A DNA stretch of 64,000 bases, taken from NCBI GenBank assembly GCA_964034945.1, contig OZ035963.1, forward strand, positions 32,271,644-32,335,643, in the 5' to 3' direction. The notes under the pieces were generated by a model. That model saw only the letters and a program-made list of their open reading frames with translations. It was not told where the DNA came from and did not search any database. The stretch comes from Chrysopilus asiliformis (taxonomy: Eukaryota; Arthropoda; Insecta; Diptera; Rhagionidae). The translations under genes and the position numbers were made by a program. Below, in pieces: positions 51,661 to 63,336 of the stretch; position 1 is the stretch's first letter; every line of letters begins with the position of its first letter.

Positions 51661-53271
51661 GGTGAATTCCACACCAACTCATACTCGACTTGTATAGAGC
51701 TTGGAAGTCACCTCTGTTTTTTTAACTTTTTTCATTTGGATGTTGTTAGGGACTTAAAAAAAAGTTACCCGTATTTTTTTGTTTGGCGGAATAACGCCCG
51801 GTAGGCGGAGGGGAGGGGGTCAAAGTCGGCGAAAACTGGAAATCACAAAAACTTTAAAAATTTGTAACTTCTGAACGGCTTTACCGATTGAGATGATATT
51901 AAACATTTTGGAAAGGTAATTAAATTTCCTTGTCACAAAAAAATATTTTTTGACTCCCTCCCCCTTACCGTCATATTGTAAAATTCAATTTCGTGACAAA
52001 ATTTAAAATATCGAGAACGGCATTTTTTTTTCTTTTGAATTTTTTTCTGTAAATACTTACCATTATACCATACAAATTCGCTAAATAAAATTTGGGGGTA
52101 AATGCGTTGTTGATTTTTAAAAAAATTTCAAAAAAATCGAATGCAAGAAAATTTTACATATTCTACTGATTTTCGATTGGTTTTTATGTTCTATGTACAT
52201 AATATTAATGCAAAAGTTTTAGGAGATTGAAATTAATTAAAAATTTATTTAAAAGAAAAAGTTTTAAATATATGGGGGGTACCCCCCTAATGGTCCATTT
52301 TTTGCGAATTACTCAAAAACGGTGCATCTTATCAAAAAAGTGCAAGAACAAAAGTTATTTAGAATATGATTCTACATAAAACTTCCATACATCAAAATCC
52401 GATTGGAATAAATTTTAAAAAATCTTGTTGAAAAGTTTGCCTTCAAAGTGAAATTTTGACACAACTGTTCGCCGTCAATCACCATACGGGTTTTCAAAAA
52501 TTGCCAGATTGGCAATTATAGCTTTTGTTATGTTTAATTTGTAACACAGAGAGTATATGAGGTAAAAGAACAACTTCAAAGAAGGTTTCAAAGTGTCAAA
52601 ACACTTCCAGGAACTCAAAATTTTCACGGATTTATTCAAGATGGAAATTTTCCCAAAGTAAAAAATTTTCTAATGGTGATATTTTTAAAACTTTTTCTTT
52701 TAAATAAATTTTTAATTAATTTCAATCTCCTAAAACTTTTGCATTAATATTGTACATAGAAAATAAAAACCAATCGAAAATCAATAGAATATGTAAAATT
52801 TTCTTGTATTCGATTTTTTTGAAATTTTTTTAAAAATCAACAACGCATTTACCCCAAAATTTTATTTAGCGAATTTGTATGGTATAATGGTAGGTATTTA
52901 CAGAAAAAAATTCAAGAGAAAAAAAAATGCCGTTCTCGAGATATTTTAAATTTTGTCACGAAATTGAATTTTACAATATGACGGAAGGGGGAGGGAGTCA
53001 AAAAATATTTTTTTGTGACAAGGAAATTTAATTACCTTTCCAAAATGTTCAATATCATTTCAATCGGTTAAGCCGTCACAAATTTTTAAAGTTTTTGTGA
53101 TTTCGAGTTTTCGCCGACTTTGACCCCCTCCCCTCCGCCTACCGGACGTTATTCCGCCAAACAAAAAAATACGGGTAACTTTTTTTTAAGTCCCTAACAA
53201 CATCCAAATGAAAAAAGTTAAGAAATCGAACATGACTGTTAACGTGAGTATGAGTTGAGGTGGAGTTCACC
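51661..53271. repeat. Giant inverted repeat, arms of about 600 bp
   Basis: The left arm 51661-52272 and right arm 52679-53271 are near-complements along their length (GGTGAATTCCACACCAACTC with GAGTTGAGGTGGAGTTCACC; GGCGGAATAACGCCCGGTAG with CTACCGGACGTTATTCCGCC; AATATCGAGAACGGCATTTT with its reverse). Differences are scattered single bases and small indels. The spacer (about 400 bp) holds HLE-A copy 7 and about 140 bp of unassigned DNA. If transcribed, it would form a very long double-stranded RNA. Confidence 0.9.
52271..52536 (+). mobile_element. HLE-A copy 7, 3' half
   Basis: It begins in the middle of HLE-A (GGGGGGTACCCCCCTAATGG) and runs through TAGAATATGATTCTACATAA, GTTCGCCGTCAATCACC, ACGGGT, the hairpin and TTTTGTTATGTTT. 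The 5' half and the GTCY core are missing. Confidence 0.8.
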
Positions 53272-53648
53272 AGGTAATATTAGCGTGGCGAAAAAATCCA
53301 CGTCATAGTAATCAAATAAAAAATCACTAAAAAGGATAAAATAAATAAAAATTCTAAAGAAAAACTTTTATTTTAAAAAAAATATGAAAAAGGAAAAAAT
53401 AATTTTTTGGGAGCTCTGCATTAGAAGTAAAAGATTGATAAAAGCATAAAAAATAAAATAAAATACAAATTTGTCTTATTTCTAATACACTGAGCCTAAA
53501 AAATATTTTTCCTCTTAAACACATTTTTTTAAATAAAAGCTGTTTTTGAAAAAAAAGTGTTTGCTTTTAGCATTCCAGCAAATATTAAAGCCTGAACTCA
53601 GCAAACTATGTCAAAACGATTTTTTGAAAAAAAAAATCCATTTGACGT

Positions 53649-54286
53649 TAACCCCACGGCTCCATTGGACTTTTAAACATCATGATTTTATATTTTACTC
53701 CATATTTTGGTGAATAGTGAAATCAGCGCGTGGGCATTTTCAGTCATGATTTTTCATATTTATTGTGTCTCCATAGCGGGCTTAGAAATGTCAACCAGGA
53801 GGAAACCTGGCAGCCGACTAGAAATCAGCCAATTTGAACTGAACAAATGTCAAAAAAAAATCTTATTTTCAGTAGCCGAAAAAATCATGACAGTAAGATT
53901 TAAATCATGGTGTAAAATTTTTTAAGTCTCCATTACCCCACGACTCCATTAGACTTTTTTCCAGATTGTATTTAAATCCAATCACGGAAAAATCTAATGG
54001 AGACTCAAAAAATCTTGCATCATGATTTAAATCTCCGTACTGTCATGATTTTTTCGGCTGCTGAAAAGTAGGATTTTTTTTTGACATTTGTTCAGTTCAA
54101 ATTGGCTGATTTCTAGTTGGCTGCCCTGGTTACCTCCTGGTTGACATTTCTAAGTACGCTATGGAGACACAATAAAAATGAAAAATCATGACTGAAAATG
54201 CCCACGCGCTGATTTTTTTATTCGCCAAAATATGGAGTGGGGGAAAAAATCATGATTCTAAAAAGTCTAATGGAGTCGTGGGGTTA
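53649..54286. mobile_element. Foldback element, 286-bp arms
   Basis: The left arm 53649-53934 and right arm 53996-54286 are near-complements. They start TAACCCCACGGCTCCATTGG and end CCATTAGACT..., reversed as TAATGGAGTCGTGGGGTTA. The 61-base loop repeats the terminal ACCCCACGACTCCATTAGAC motif, and ATTTAAATCCAATCTGGAAA occurs both in the loop (reversed) and just outside the right end. No target duplication is certain. Short frames on both strands over the arms are not genes. Confidence 0.85.
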
Positions 54287-56518
54287 GACTTTTCTAATTT
54301 AAATCCAATCTGGAAAAAAGTCTAATGCTGTCCATAAGGAAAATTTATGCCAACTCCAACCAACGTTACCCCCACTTCCTGTGAGCCCCCTCTCCTGTTA
54401 TCCGCTTAACCGCTAAAGATTTGTTATCCAGTTTTCACGATCACGCTTGCCATCCATCTAGGATATTTCTGAACCACTCAAGTCTGTTTTCTGCTTTACT
54501 TCTGAAGGGATTCTGACGTACTTTTTGCGAAAAGCCAGGTATAACCCAGGACCGAAGCCGAATAAACCAGGTAAGCGCAGACCAAAGACGGAAAATCCGT
54601 AATCCGAACCGTGAGGCAAGATTGGACAATGAAACGAATAGGAATGAAACCTATATTTAATCTAAAAAAACCGTATCGACTTTTTTTGAATTTCAACCAT
54701 TTAAAGTGAATGTCACACCATATCGGGTATTTCATGTTAATCTCCATCAAAAATCATAACCCTACGTTTTTACAGCCGATACGTTTTGAGCAATTGAAAA
54801 CTCTACTATTAAATATGAATGTCAGTCAACTGTTGCATTGACAAACTGGAAGCTCATTACCGGACATTCTCTAAGGTAAATTGACTACAACTCTTTACTT
54901 ACATAATTGCGGCTTCTTACAACATATTTCAATGTGACTGTACGACATGTTTGATACTTCAATGGGAATAATACCGATTGCAAATACATTTCGACTCGCC
55001 GTGCCGTTAGCTATACGGGTATTAGAAATGAAAAACATTTGATGAAGAATTTTAATCGTTGACTTCAATCTTAATTTACTTCACCCGGGAGATTGTCATT
55101 CAATCGATTGGAATGAAAACTTGGATTGTAAAAAAGAAACGTTGATAATCATATATTGAGAAAATCAAATGGGAAACGATATGTGAATGTGCGAGAATGC
55201 CTTTCCAGTGTATGGTGTAGAACATAAACATGCGATTGATGGACAATTTATTGAGAAAAGGGAACTTTACGATTTATACACAGTCCCTGAATTCTAATAC
55301 GAAATCCGGAAAATACTGCGGAAAAGTATTGTTTTAAAGCTATTAATATCAGTTTCAATTTCTTTCGTTTTTCCATCTATCTAAAAATGTCAATCGAATA
55401 AATCAGGCATAAGTACTCTAAATACACATTTCCTTGTTAATGTCCTTCCTGCGCTAGCTACACCGACCCTTCCCATTTAATATCCGAAGATGCCATAATT
55501 TTCCTTGCCCCATTCAGGCCTCGATCTCTCTACTGTTTCCACGTTTTCCTCTGTGAAACTTTTGCCGACATTGAAATGACATCCAGTGGAGGAGGTACAT
55601 CGCATCGCGGAGATTGTTAATTTCCAATCAATTAAAATTATAAAACGATCCCATAAACCCGTCAACGAATGTCCCATCATTCGGGTTTTATGCTTGAATT
55701 CGTTTTGTGACTGATTTGAGAAATTATGTTTTATCAAATTAAATTTATTTACTTGGTGCTGCGGCACAGCGACCGATTGGACATTAGGGATTTAGTCAAC
55801 TATAGCTACATAAATACCACAGCCATCAGTAATCAGCATCAATCCAGGGTTATTTAATGTCATGTTGACAATAATTCCCTATTCCCTACGATGTGACGCT
55901 TTATTGGGGCCGCGAGCAGTCGTTCGATTGGTGGAAAGCCTGCTTTTTACCTCCTCTCATCTGTTGTTATTTCCTCCATGAAGCTGGAGATTTCCCTGCT
56001 GTTTACTCAAATTTAGATTGAAGCACTTCTCCATGGAGCACTTCATGAGCCCGATTTTTTTTTCTTCTTTTTTTTTCTTTTTTTCAATTAAGTTAAGGAG
56101 TACCATCGTCATATATGTCATGTCATTTCGTGTCACTAAAGAGGACGACTTGCTTTGACATTAATATAATTGGTAGGAGTAAGAGTCACTCTTCCAATGC
56201 GAATTTTATGCTTAAATTTATGTTGGGGCTCGGATAATTTCAATTGGTTTTCATTTTATAATGATATGAGATTTGATTGAAAACTGAATTGATTCTGATT
56301 TAGACAGATGAAATACTCGTGACTTAATGGCAGCGACATAAGAAAAACTATTAAAATTTTGTATTGTACAAAATTTAAGAAAAATCTTTTGTATAATCAT
56401 TTTAATTCAGTTTCACATCTTCTTCAAAGTATGCAAAAAATCGAATTTTTATTCATATTTATTACATGATTTTTACAGATAAAGCAACTACCCAAGTGGA
56501 CAAATCTGCCAAAATGTA
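54287..56518. other. Unassigned, apparently single-copy DNA
   Basis: Balanced composition and no repeats with ends. The overlapping minus frames at 54441-54750 and the 96-codon minus frame at 55477-55767 have no recognised motif. It could hold regulatory sequence or missed exons. Confidence 0.35.
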
Positions 56519-56521
56519 TAA

Positions 56522-56894
56522 GCGCGATATTACACACGGCAACTTTCGGGCTTACTTAAGCCGATTTTTGGGAGAAACAACTGAGGAGGGAAAAGTTGCC
56601 ACTCGAAATCATGGCTTATCGACAATCTGCATACATGCAAAGCGTGTGAACCGGTTTGGGAAAAGTAGTAGGCAGAAATCATTTTCGTTCTGACCGTCAG
56701 CAGGTAAAGATCTTGGGAAGTATATGAGCAGCAGCAATTTCAATGGTTTGAGTTCACACACACCCATGTAAACTTGTGTAGCATATGCAAACAGGATTGG
56801 CTTATTTAAGCCACAAATATAAGCACATTGGCTTATTAAGCCCAAAAGTTGCCGGCTTAAATAAGCCCGAAAGTTGCCGTGTATAATATCGCGC
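56522..56894. mobile_element. PIF/Harbinger-like MITE, 373 bp, 42-bp inverted ends
   Basis: The ends start GCGCGATATTAYACACGGCA and continue ACTTTCGGGCTTA; the 42 bp pair with two mismatches. TAA flanks both sides (56519-56521 and 56895-56897). GGCTTAAATAAGCC and GGCTTATTAAGCC palindromes lie just inside the right end. Frames of 75 and 78 codons across it are element sequence. The HLE-B tail begins right after it. Confidence 0.8.
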
Positions 56895-56899
56895 TAAAA

Positions 56900-57655
56900 A
56901 AAACATAAGAAAAGCTAAATTACCAGGGGTTAATCATCAAAAAGTATGATGACAGACAAAATGTTTATTTAGAAAAATCCATTTGTATAGGAGAGGGGGA
57001 AGGGATTCGTCCGATTGGATTTTTGTGTATGGAACGGTTATGTAAAATCATATTCTAAACAGAATTTGCCTTAATAAATTTTTCAATGTTAGGCGTATTA
57101 GAAAAAAGTATAGAAAAAAATAGAAAAAAAGTATTCAATTTGGATTGGTCCAAGTGGATTTTGATGCATAGATATAAATTAATGAAAATCATATTCTAAG
57201 CAAATTTCATCTTCATTAATTTTTCGATACGTTGCACCGTTTTCGAGAAAATATGAAAAAAGTATTCACTTTGTATGGGAGAGGGGGAAAGCAGTGGTTC
57301 TATTGGATTTTGATGTATGGATATGTAAAGGCCTATTCTAAATACATTTTACCTTAATAAATTTTTCAATACGACTGACCGTTTTCGAGAAAATTGCAAA
57401 AAACTGTATCGTTTGTATGGGTGAGGTGGGAAGAAATGGTCCAAATTTGCCCGTTCACGAACTTAGCTTAGCCATTTACGAGAAACGTAACTATACAAAA
57501 TTTCGAGTCTCTAGTACAATCCTTTCGAAAGTTATGGTGCTCACGAACAGACGAACGAACCGATGGACAGACAGACGGACGAATATGCGGAAATCAAAAT
57601 CTTTTGTCATCCCTAACACCTTGTGTAGTTCGTGTTAGTGTCCGATGATTGGTTA
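56900..57655 (-). mobile_element. HLE-B copy, reversed
   Basis: It opens AACATAAGAAAAGCTAAATT-ACC, then AAGTATGATGACAGACAAAA. Four blocks start CATTTGTATAGG / CTTTGTATGGGAGAGG / CGTTTGTATGGG, then the TTTCGAAAGTTATGG block and a CGATGGACAGACAGACGG core, then TTTTGTCATCCCTAACACC and GTCCGATGATTGGTTATACT. The outermost 5' end seen at 36060-36085 is absent. Confidence 0.7.
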
Positions 57656-59394
57656 TACTAAATTTGTTACGAACTCCCAAAAATTCAAAACGGTCACACT
57701 CATTTTCACCGTCTGGTTTAGAAATGGAATTCGTCCTCAGCGGTACTTTCTCTCAGATGACCTCACCGGGACTTTCTCTGATAAGAGCACCCACGCACAC
57801 TTTTCACTCCATCTAGAACTTTCTTTTGATTTAGGTATTAGTGCAAGTGGTAAAATAGATCGATTACTGATCGATTGCTTATCGATTGTCGATCGAAGTG
57901 GGACGTTCGGGAGGGAGATCTGCTTGATGGTTGTAGTTGACAATGGATGCTTTGGTAAATTTGCAGATATGATTTTTGAATTTTAGCCGTTGAGAGATCA
58001 TATTTTTGTTTGAATTTTACGTTTCTGTAGGAGGAATGAAAATTATTATTGGTACATCATGCTAAATCATGTTTTGTTTAAAAAAAAATGTTGTCTATCT
58101 AATACAACATACAACACACACAAATGCATATTGGTATATGTATTGGATTAAATTAAATATTTGAATATTTTTATAATTCTGTAAATCTGTATAGCAGAAA
58201 TATGCAGAAAAGTGTGTAGGAAAAAAATAATCACTGGCCACAACTACATTAGGAAAATAAACTAATACAATAATTTAGCCTCCAAAAATTCCGACCGTAA
58301 TTTCTTTTTTGCCATTTTGTTCGTGGAAACCTGAACAAGTAGTTCAAATTTAAAAGAAAATATAATTTTTCAAATTTTTTTTGTGTGAAGACCCAGACAG
58401 TTCAAATGTAATTTTAAATTTAAATTTTGTGTAGTGTTTTGTAAATTTTCTTTTTCTTGTAGTTTCTGGAAGTTAAAATTCCACAAAACCAAATTTTGTG
58501 CAAGAAATTTTTTTTTTGAATAGAAAGTGGTAAGACATTTTTTTAAAGGGGATTTTCAAATAATGATTCCTATGTGACTTCCATAGGTTTCGCAAAGGCT
58601 GGAAAGCGAGGGGGCCACTTTCTAAGAAATTTCCACTTTCTATGAAATTTCTACTTTCTTCAGGATTTGCACAATTGGCACTATAGAATTTGCACATTTT
58701 CATTAAAAGTTGCATCTTCTTAAATGTGGATTTATTTAAACTTGGAATTGTTCATTCCATATTGCATTTTTTCGGAGGCATTTTGTTAAACAAATTATTC
58801 CTCCAATTCGGATTTTTCCACGTAGACGCGAAAGATTGGGAGCCCTTGTGTGGAGGTGACCTTTCGGGGTAACGGACCCATTGTTCCAGGAGCAGATTTA
58901 GTTACCCATCAAAGCACATGGTCCACCGTTCCAGATTTATTGGATTTTTTTTCTTGGAGTTCATTGTTATGGAGGATTAAATTTTTTATACGAGACAGCA
59001 ATTGAATTATACTCATTAAAAAAAAAGGGAAGTAAAATTAGCCACATATGTGTAAAATGTTCACCTTTTAATGAAAAAATTCAAGATTTTTAGCTTACAA
59101 ACTATCGGATTATAAGTTGGCTTGCTGATATGCTGTGCACATCATCTGCAGCGGCCGGAATTTGGTAAGTCCGTTCCATTTAATTATTTATTTTAAAAAT
59201 CTATAAAAGGGTGAACATTATTATCAGTTTTTCCTTATCGCGTCAATTTTGTTCAAATTATTTGAAAGATTTTATAGCAACCCATAGATTTTTTTGTCGT
59301 AAGGAAATTTTTGTGATAAATTAAATGAATTATATAATAAAGATGAATTTTATTTTCAATTTTCGCTGAGCAATTGTTATGTCTCGCTAATTTC
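57656..59394. other. Unassigned DNA
   Basis: The 113-codon plus frame at 57645-57986 has no motif and overlaps an antisense frame. A cluster of ATCGATTG/GATCGATT words is at 57857-57897. No repeat ends. Confidence 0.35.
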
Positions 59395-59590
59395 AGTGAG
59401 ACTCTCAGGTGAGATGGGTGGGACTTAGTGGGGATTGCATAAGGGGGGCGGAAATGGTGCACTTCGGGGATTTCCCCATTCAGAGGCACGTCGCTTCTGA
59501 TCGGAGGTGCTTCTAGGCAAGAACCCACTTTTCAATGAGCCCGCGCTCTTCCTATGAGCTAGTCAAGACGTGCCGCCTAGAAGTTCCTCA
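59395..59590 (-). mobile_element. Possible SINE, tRNA-like head on minus strand
   Basis: The minus strand reads GACTAGCTCATAGGAAGAGC (TAGCTCATAGG fits the A box) and, some 25 bases on, GTGGGTTCTTGCC (8 of 11 B-box positions). A GC-balanced body follows, ending near CTCACTGAAATTAGCGAGAC. No target duplication was found, so this is tentative. Confidence 0.35.
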
Positions 59591-59850
59591 GGCTCAACCC
59601 TAATTTCTGGTTTGAATCGGGAGTAGAAAAGAGCCAGTATCAAATTTAATACACTTCTATATGAAGTGTATATAGAAGTGTATTTAGATTTAGTATGATG
59701 TTTCATAACAGCGATTTCTTTACTAAATTGGCCAAAAAAAATCTGTCCCACGCTATGAATTTCATACTGAAAACAGATATGAAATTTTTTATACGAAATC
59801 ACGTCATAAGTAGAAATCTGTAAAATAGATTTGGGGTGAACATTGTTTAA

Positions 59851-60106
59851 CCCTTTCAGACCTGATGTCCCACCAGTGGGTCAATTCCTCAAACTAGTTT
59901 TTACAGCTATCCGACGTTGAAATTACTGTTTAAATCCTTGAATGAGCCTTTTGTTAATTACTCAACTCCGTAAAAACCAATTATCTGAATTTTTTGTCAG
60001 AAATATTTCATATAAATTGAAATTTAAGCTGTTTTTGATCTCTAACATAAGAATCTCACATCAAAAAAAATATTTCACCGCCAGAAATAATTCAGGTCTG
60101 AAAGGG
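59851..60106. mobile_element. piggyBac MITE, 256 bp, TTAA duplications
   Basis: Perfect 15-bp ends CCCTTTCAGACCTGA and TCAGGTCTGAAAGGG are flanked by TTAA (59847-59850, 60107-60110). TTAA plus CCC ends are diagnostic for piggyBac. No coding. Confidence 0.9.
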
Positions 60107-60110
60107 TTAA

Positions 60111-60884
60111 TCTAAGTCGGGTTTAAAGCTTTGCTTAACTCAAGGTTCTAACTCTTATTCACTAAAAAGCACTTTCTTTTAGTCGAAAATTGCACGCTTT
60201 TCGCGCCACTTCCCATTCACCTTACCTTGCTTCAATCAACAGCTATAAATAAATGTTTTTTTTTAAAAAAAACTATTTTGTTTTGTGTGTGTATACGTAA
60301 AAACGTCGATGGCTGCTTTTTAAACATCTCAATTTTGTTTTTTGCTGTTTACCCCATCTTTTGTTATTTTTTACCGTTATTGAAATATTTTCATTAAAAC
60401 GTAAAAAATCAGATTTTTGCGAATCGCTTCCAACTAACGTAAATATGTATATTTTACCGTTATCGATATATTTCAGATTTTGTAAAATAAAAGTCATATT
60501 TTTATATAAGCTAATATTTTACTTGTCGGATTGAGGTATAAATTGCACAAAAACGTAGATTTTGTATAAGAAAGTCATGTGCTGTTCACATCAGATATCT
60601 TTTAAAAGTTTTTAACGATTTTTTGCAATAATTTTTTTAAACTTAAAAGTTTTTAAAAGAATGGAAATCAAAGAGACTTTAATTTTTGGGTTGCATACAA
60701 AAAAATGTTCATTCTTTTTATATTATTTTTTTTTTCGCCCGTGGCGCATTTTTTCAACAACTTAACATGTATTTGAAAAGTCTTAAGATTTTTTCATAGT
60801 TGCAGCCAGACCTTAGGGGAAACTCTTTAATGCCGAAGCACAGCTCAGGATGGTCAGAAGAACGAAAGGAGATGTCGGTTTATG
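60111..60884. other. Unassigned AT-rich DNA
   Basis: Repeated TTTACCGTTATYGA and TTTTTAAAAG words; no gene seen. Confidence 0.35.
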
Positions 60885-61118
60885 TTCTTCTTGAACTTCT
60901 GTGGGAGAAAGCGTTGAGCTAGCAACTTGAAAATCTTTGTAAACGTGTTTTGCGAAAATCGTAGTTTTCGGTCAATTTTTGGGAGCGGAACTTTAGCTAT
61001 AACGCATACCTTCCATATAATTTTTTGACAAAACACAGTTTTTTTTAAATTTTTTTGAAAAAGTGCATAAACTCAATTTTCTACATTTTTTGCTTTGACG
61101 ATTTTTACGTATCTCTAA
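60885..61118 (+). repeat. Rep-D, left half
   Basis: AAGCGTTGAGCTAGCAACTTG, TTTTGCGAAAATCGTAG, TTTAGCTATAACGCATACC and GATTTTTACGTATCTCTAA match the 4.4-kb copy. It is cut at TAA (61116-61118) by the PIF-like element and continues at 63603. Confidence 0.65.
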
Positions 61119-61289
61119 CAGCCGGTTTCACAGTGGGAGCTTAAGCTTCGGCTTTGTTAAACTTATCCTGGTAGCTTAAGCTTTCGCTCACACAAGTGCT
61201 GTTTCACAGTTAAATTTTGTGTGTCGATTAACAAAACTCAGTTTAGTGAATTTAATAGGCCACTGTGTATTTCTGTAATCATAGTAAAC

Positions 61290-61713
61290 AATATTTAGCT
61301 CCGTAAAATTTTTATTTTACGGAGCTAAATATTCATTTTAACACCGTTTTGACCTCAATTTTGAATTAACTCCGAAAAGGAGTCAAAAATTCACTCCAAC
61401 TCCTTTTGGGAGTTATTTTCATTGTAAAGGGTGTTCACGTTTAGAAGAGGCTTGCCAATTGGCTTCAACAGCCTATTGGGAAGGCAAATGGTTTACAATT
61501 CGAGAGGTCCCGTGTTCGAGTCCCGGCAGAGACATGCAAGAAAAGTTTTTAACAAGTCAATAATATTAACTTTGGAAACACGAAAAAAAACTCAAAACAT
61601 CTCAAATGCTTGCAAAAAAAGAGAATTTGCGACTGCTGCGAACACTGCGAGGTGCTTACTTTTAGCTATGTTTTGAGGCGGAGTTAATTCGTCCCCGATT
61701 TTTTCGAGAGTGA
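61290..61713. mobile_element. CACTC unit A, rearranged
   Basis: It starts with the palindrome TAGCTCCGTAAAAT / ATTTTACGGAGCTA and runs forward through the tRNA-like segment to GAGAATTTGCGA (about 61632). It then switches to the reversed element start (CACTGCGAGGTGCTTAC ... CCGATTTTTTCGAGAGTG, ending 61713). The 81-codon frame is element sequence. Confidence 0.7.
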
Positions 61714-61734
61714 ACAACCAGATACACTCTCGAA

Positions 61735-62761
61735 AAAATCCGGGGACGAATTAACTCCGCCTGAAAACATAGCTAAAAGTTTAACACCGTAGCGTGGAGT
61801 TATTTTTAAATTTTTATTTTACGGAGCTAAATATTCAATTTAACACCGTTTTGACCTAAATTTTAAATGAACTCCGAAAAGGAGTCAAAAATTCACTGCA
61901 ACTTCTTTTAGGAGTTATTTAATTGTAAAGGGTGTTCACGTTTAGAAGAGGCTTGCCAATTGGCTTCAACAGCCTATTGGGAAGGCAAATGGTTTACAAT
62001 TCGGAGGTCCCGTGTTCGAGTCCCGGCAGAGACATGTAAGAAAAGTTTTTAACAAGTCAATAATATTAACTTTGGAAACACGAAAAAAAACTCAAAACAT
62101 CTCAAATGCTTGCAAAAAAAGAGAATTTGCGAGGTTTTTTTTGGGCCATCTAATAAGTTGGTTTAACACCGAAAAATTGTTAAACCCGAAAGGGAGTTTG
62201 AGGGAGTCCATCACCTATCGGAGAAAATCGAACTCCGGGCTACGGAGTTCACAACAATTCCCTATGGGTGTTAATTTTTAACAATTTTTCGGTGTTAAAC
62301 CAACTTATTAGAAGATGGCCCAAAAAAAAGCCTCGCAAATTCTCTTTTTATGCAAGCATTTGAGATGTTTTGAGTTTTTTTTTCGTGTTTTCAAAGTTGA
62401 TATTGTAACTGTTAACAACTTTTCTTGCATGTCTCTTTGCCGGGACTCGAACACGGGACCTCTCGAATCGTAAACCATTTGCCTTCCCAATAGGCTGTTG
62501 AAGCCTCTTCTAAACGTGAACACCCTTTACAATGAAAATAACTCCCAAAAGGAATTGGAGTGAATTTTTGACTCCTTTTCGGAGTTAATTCAAAATTGAG
62601 GTCAAAACGGTGTTAAAATGAATATTTAGCTCCGTAAAATAAAAATGTAAAAATAACTCCGCGCTACGGTGTTATATTTTTTCTGAATAACACTGCGAGG
62701 TGCTTACTTTTAGCTATGTTTTGAGGCGGAGTTAATTCGTCCCCGATTTTTTTCGAGAGTG
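61735..62761. mobile_element. CACTC unit B/C, large palindrome
   Basis: The left half runs forward from CACTCTCGAAAAAATCCGG (61735) to the GAGGGAGTCCATCACC region near 62200. The right half is the same element reversed, ending TTCGAGAGTG at 62761. The arms are about 430-500 bp and the centre is near 62235. Each half carries its own tRNA-like segment. Both units A and B/C are followed by the same spacer AACAACCAGATA. Confidence 0.8.
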
Positions 62762-62773
62762 AACAACCAGATA

Positions 62774-63336
62774 CACTCTCGAAAAAATCCGGGGACGAAT
62801 TAACTCCGCCTGAAAACATAGCTAAAAGTTTAACACCGTAGCGTGGAGTTATTTTTAAATTTTTATTTTACGGAGCTAAATATTCAATTTAACACCGTTT
62901 TGACCTAAATTTTAAATGAACTCCGAAAAGGAGTCAAAAATTCACTGCAACTTCTTTTAGGAGTTATTTTCATTGTAAAGGGTGTTCACGTTTAGAAGAG
63001 GCTTCAACAGCCTATTGGGAAGGCAAATGGTTTACAATTCGGAGGTCCCGTGTTCGAGTCCCGGCAGAGACATGTAAGAAAAGTTTTTAACAAGTAATAT
63101 TAACTTTGGAAACACGAAAAAAAACTCAAAACATCTCAAATGCTTGCAAAAAAAAGAGAATTTGTGAGGTTTTTTTTCTTGGTAATAAATTGGTTTAACA
63201 CCGAAAAATTGTTAAAAATTAACACCCATAAGGAATTGTTGTTAACTCCTAGCCCGGTGCTCGATTTTCTCCAATAGGTGATGGACTCCCTCAAACTCCC
63301 TTTCGGTGCGTAATCGACTCCATTTTTTCGAGAGTG
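62774..63336 (+). mobile_element. CACTC unit D, complete copy, TA duplications
   Basis: CACTCTCGAAAAAATCCGGG at 62774 and CCATTTTTTCGAGAGTG ending 63336 are flanked by TA (62772-62773, 63337-63338). In order: CATAGCTAAAAGT, ACACCGTTTTGACC, GGAGTCAAAAATTCACT, tRNA-like segment with TGTTCGAGTCC (63051-63061), CAAAACATCTCAAATGC, GGTTTAACACCG and GGTGATGGACTCCC. It serves as the reference for the family. Confidence 0.85.

Larger units (their letters stand above)
51415..53360 (+). repeat. Rep-C copy split by a giant inverted repeat
   Basis: The left part (CTCAACCGATTGACTTGAAA, GATTATCCTTTTCCTCAAAT, TTTTCCGGAAAA, GTTAAGAAGTCTGTAAGGA) matches 26370-26780. The right part after the inverted repeat (TTAGCGTGGCGAAAAAATCC, ACGTCATAGTAATCAAATA) matches the boundary region of 3041-3100 in reverse. 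The inverted repeat at 51661-53271 therefore appears to sit inside Rep-C. Confidence 0.5.

Noticed and set aside
57645..57986. A 113-codon plus-strand frame
   Set aside because: It starts inside the HLE-B end, overlaps an antisense frame, and has no motif or neighbouring exon signals.
61437..61540. tRNA genes in the 61-63-kb array
   Set aside because: Only the T-arm and B box are tRNA-like. The segment is identical in repeated element copies and lacks a proper acceptor stem.
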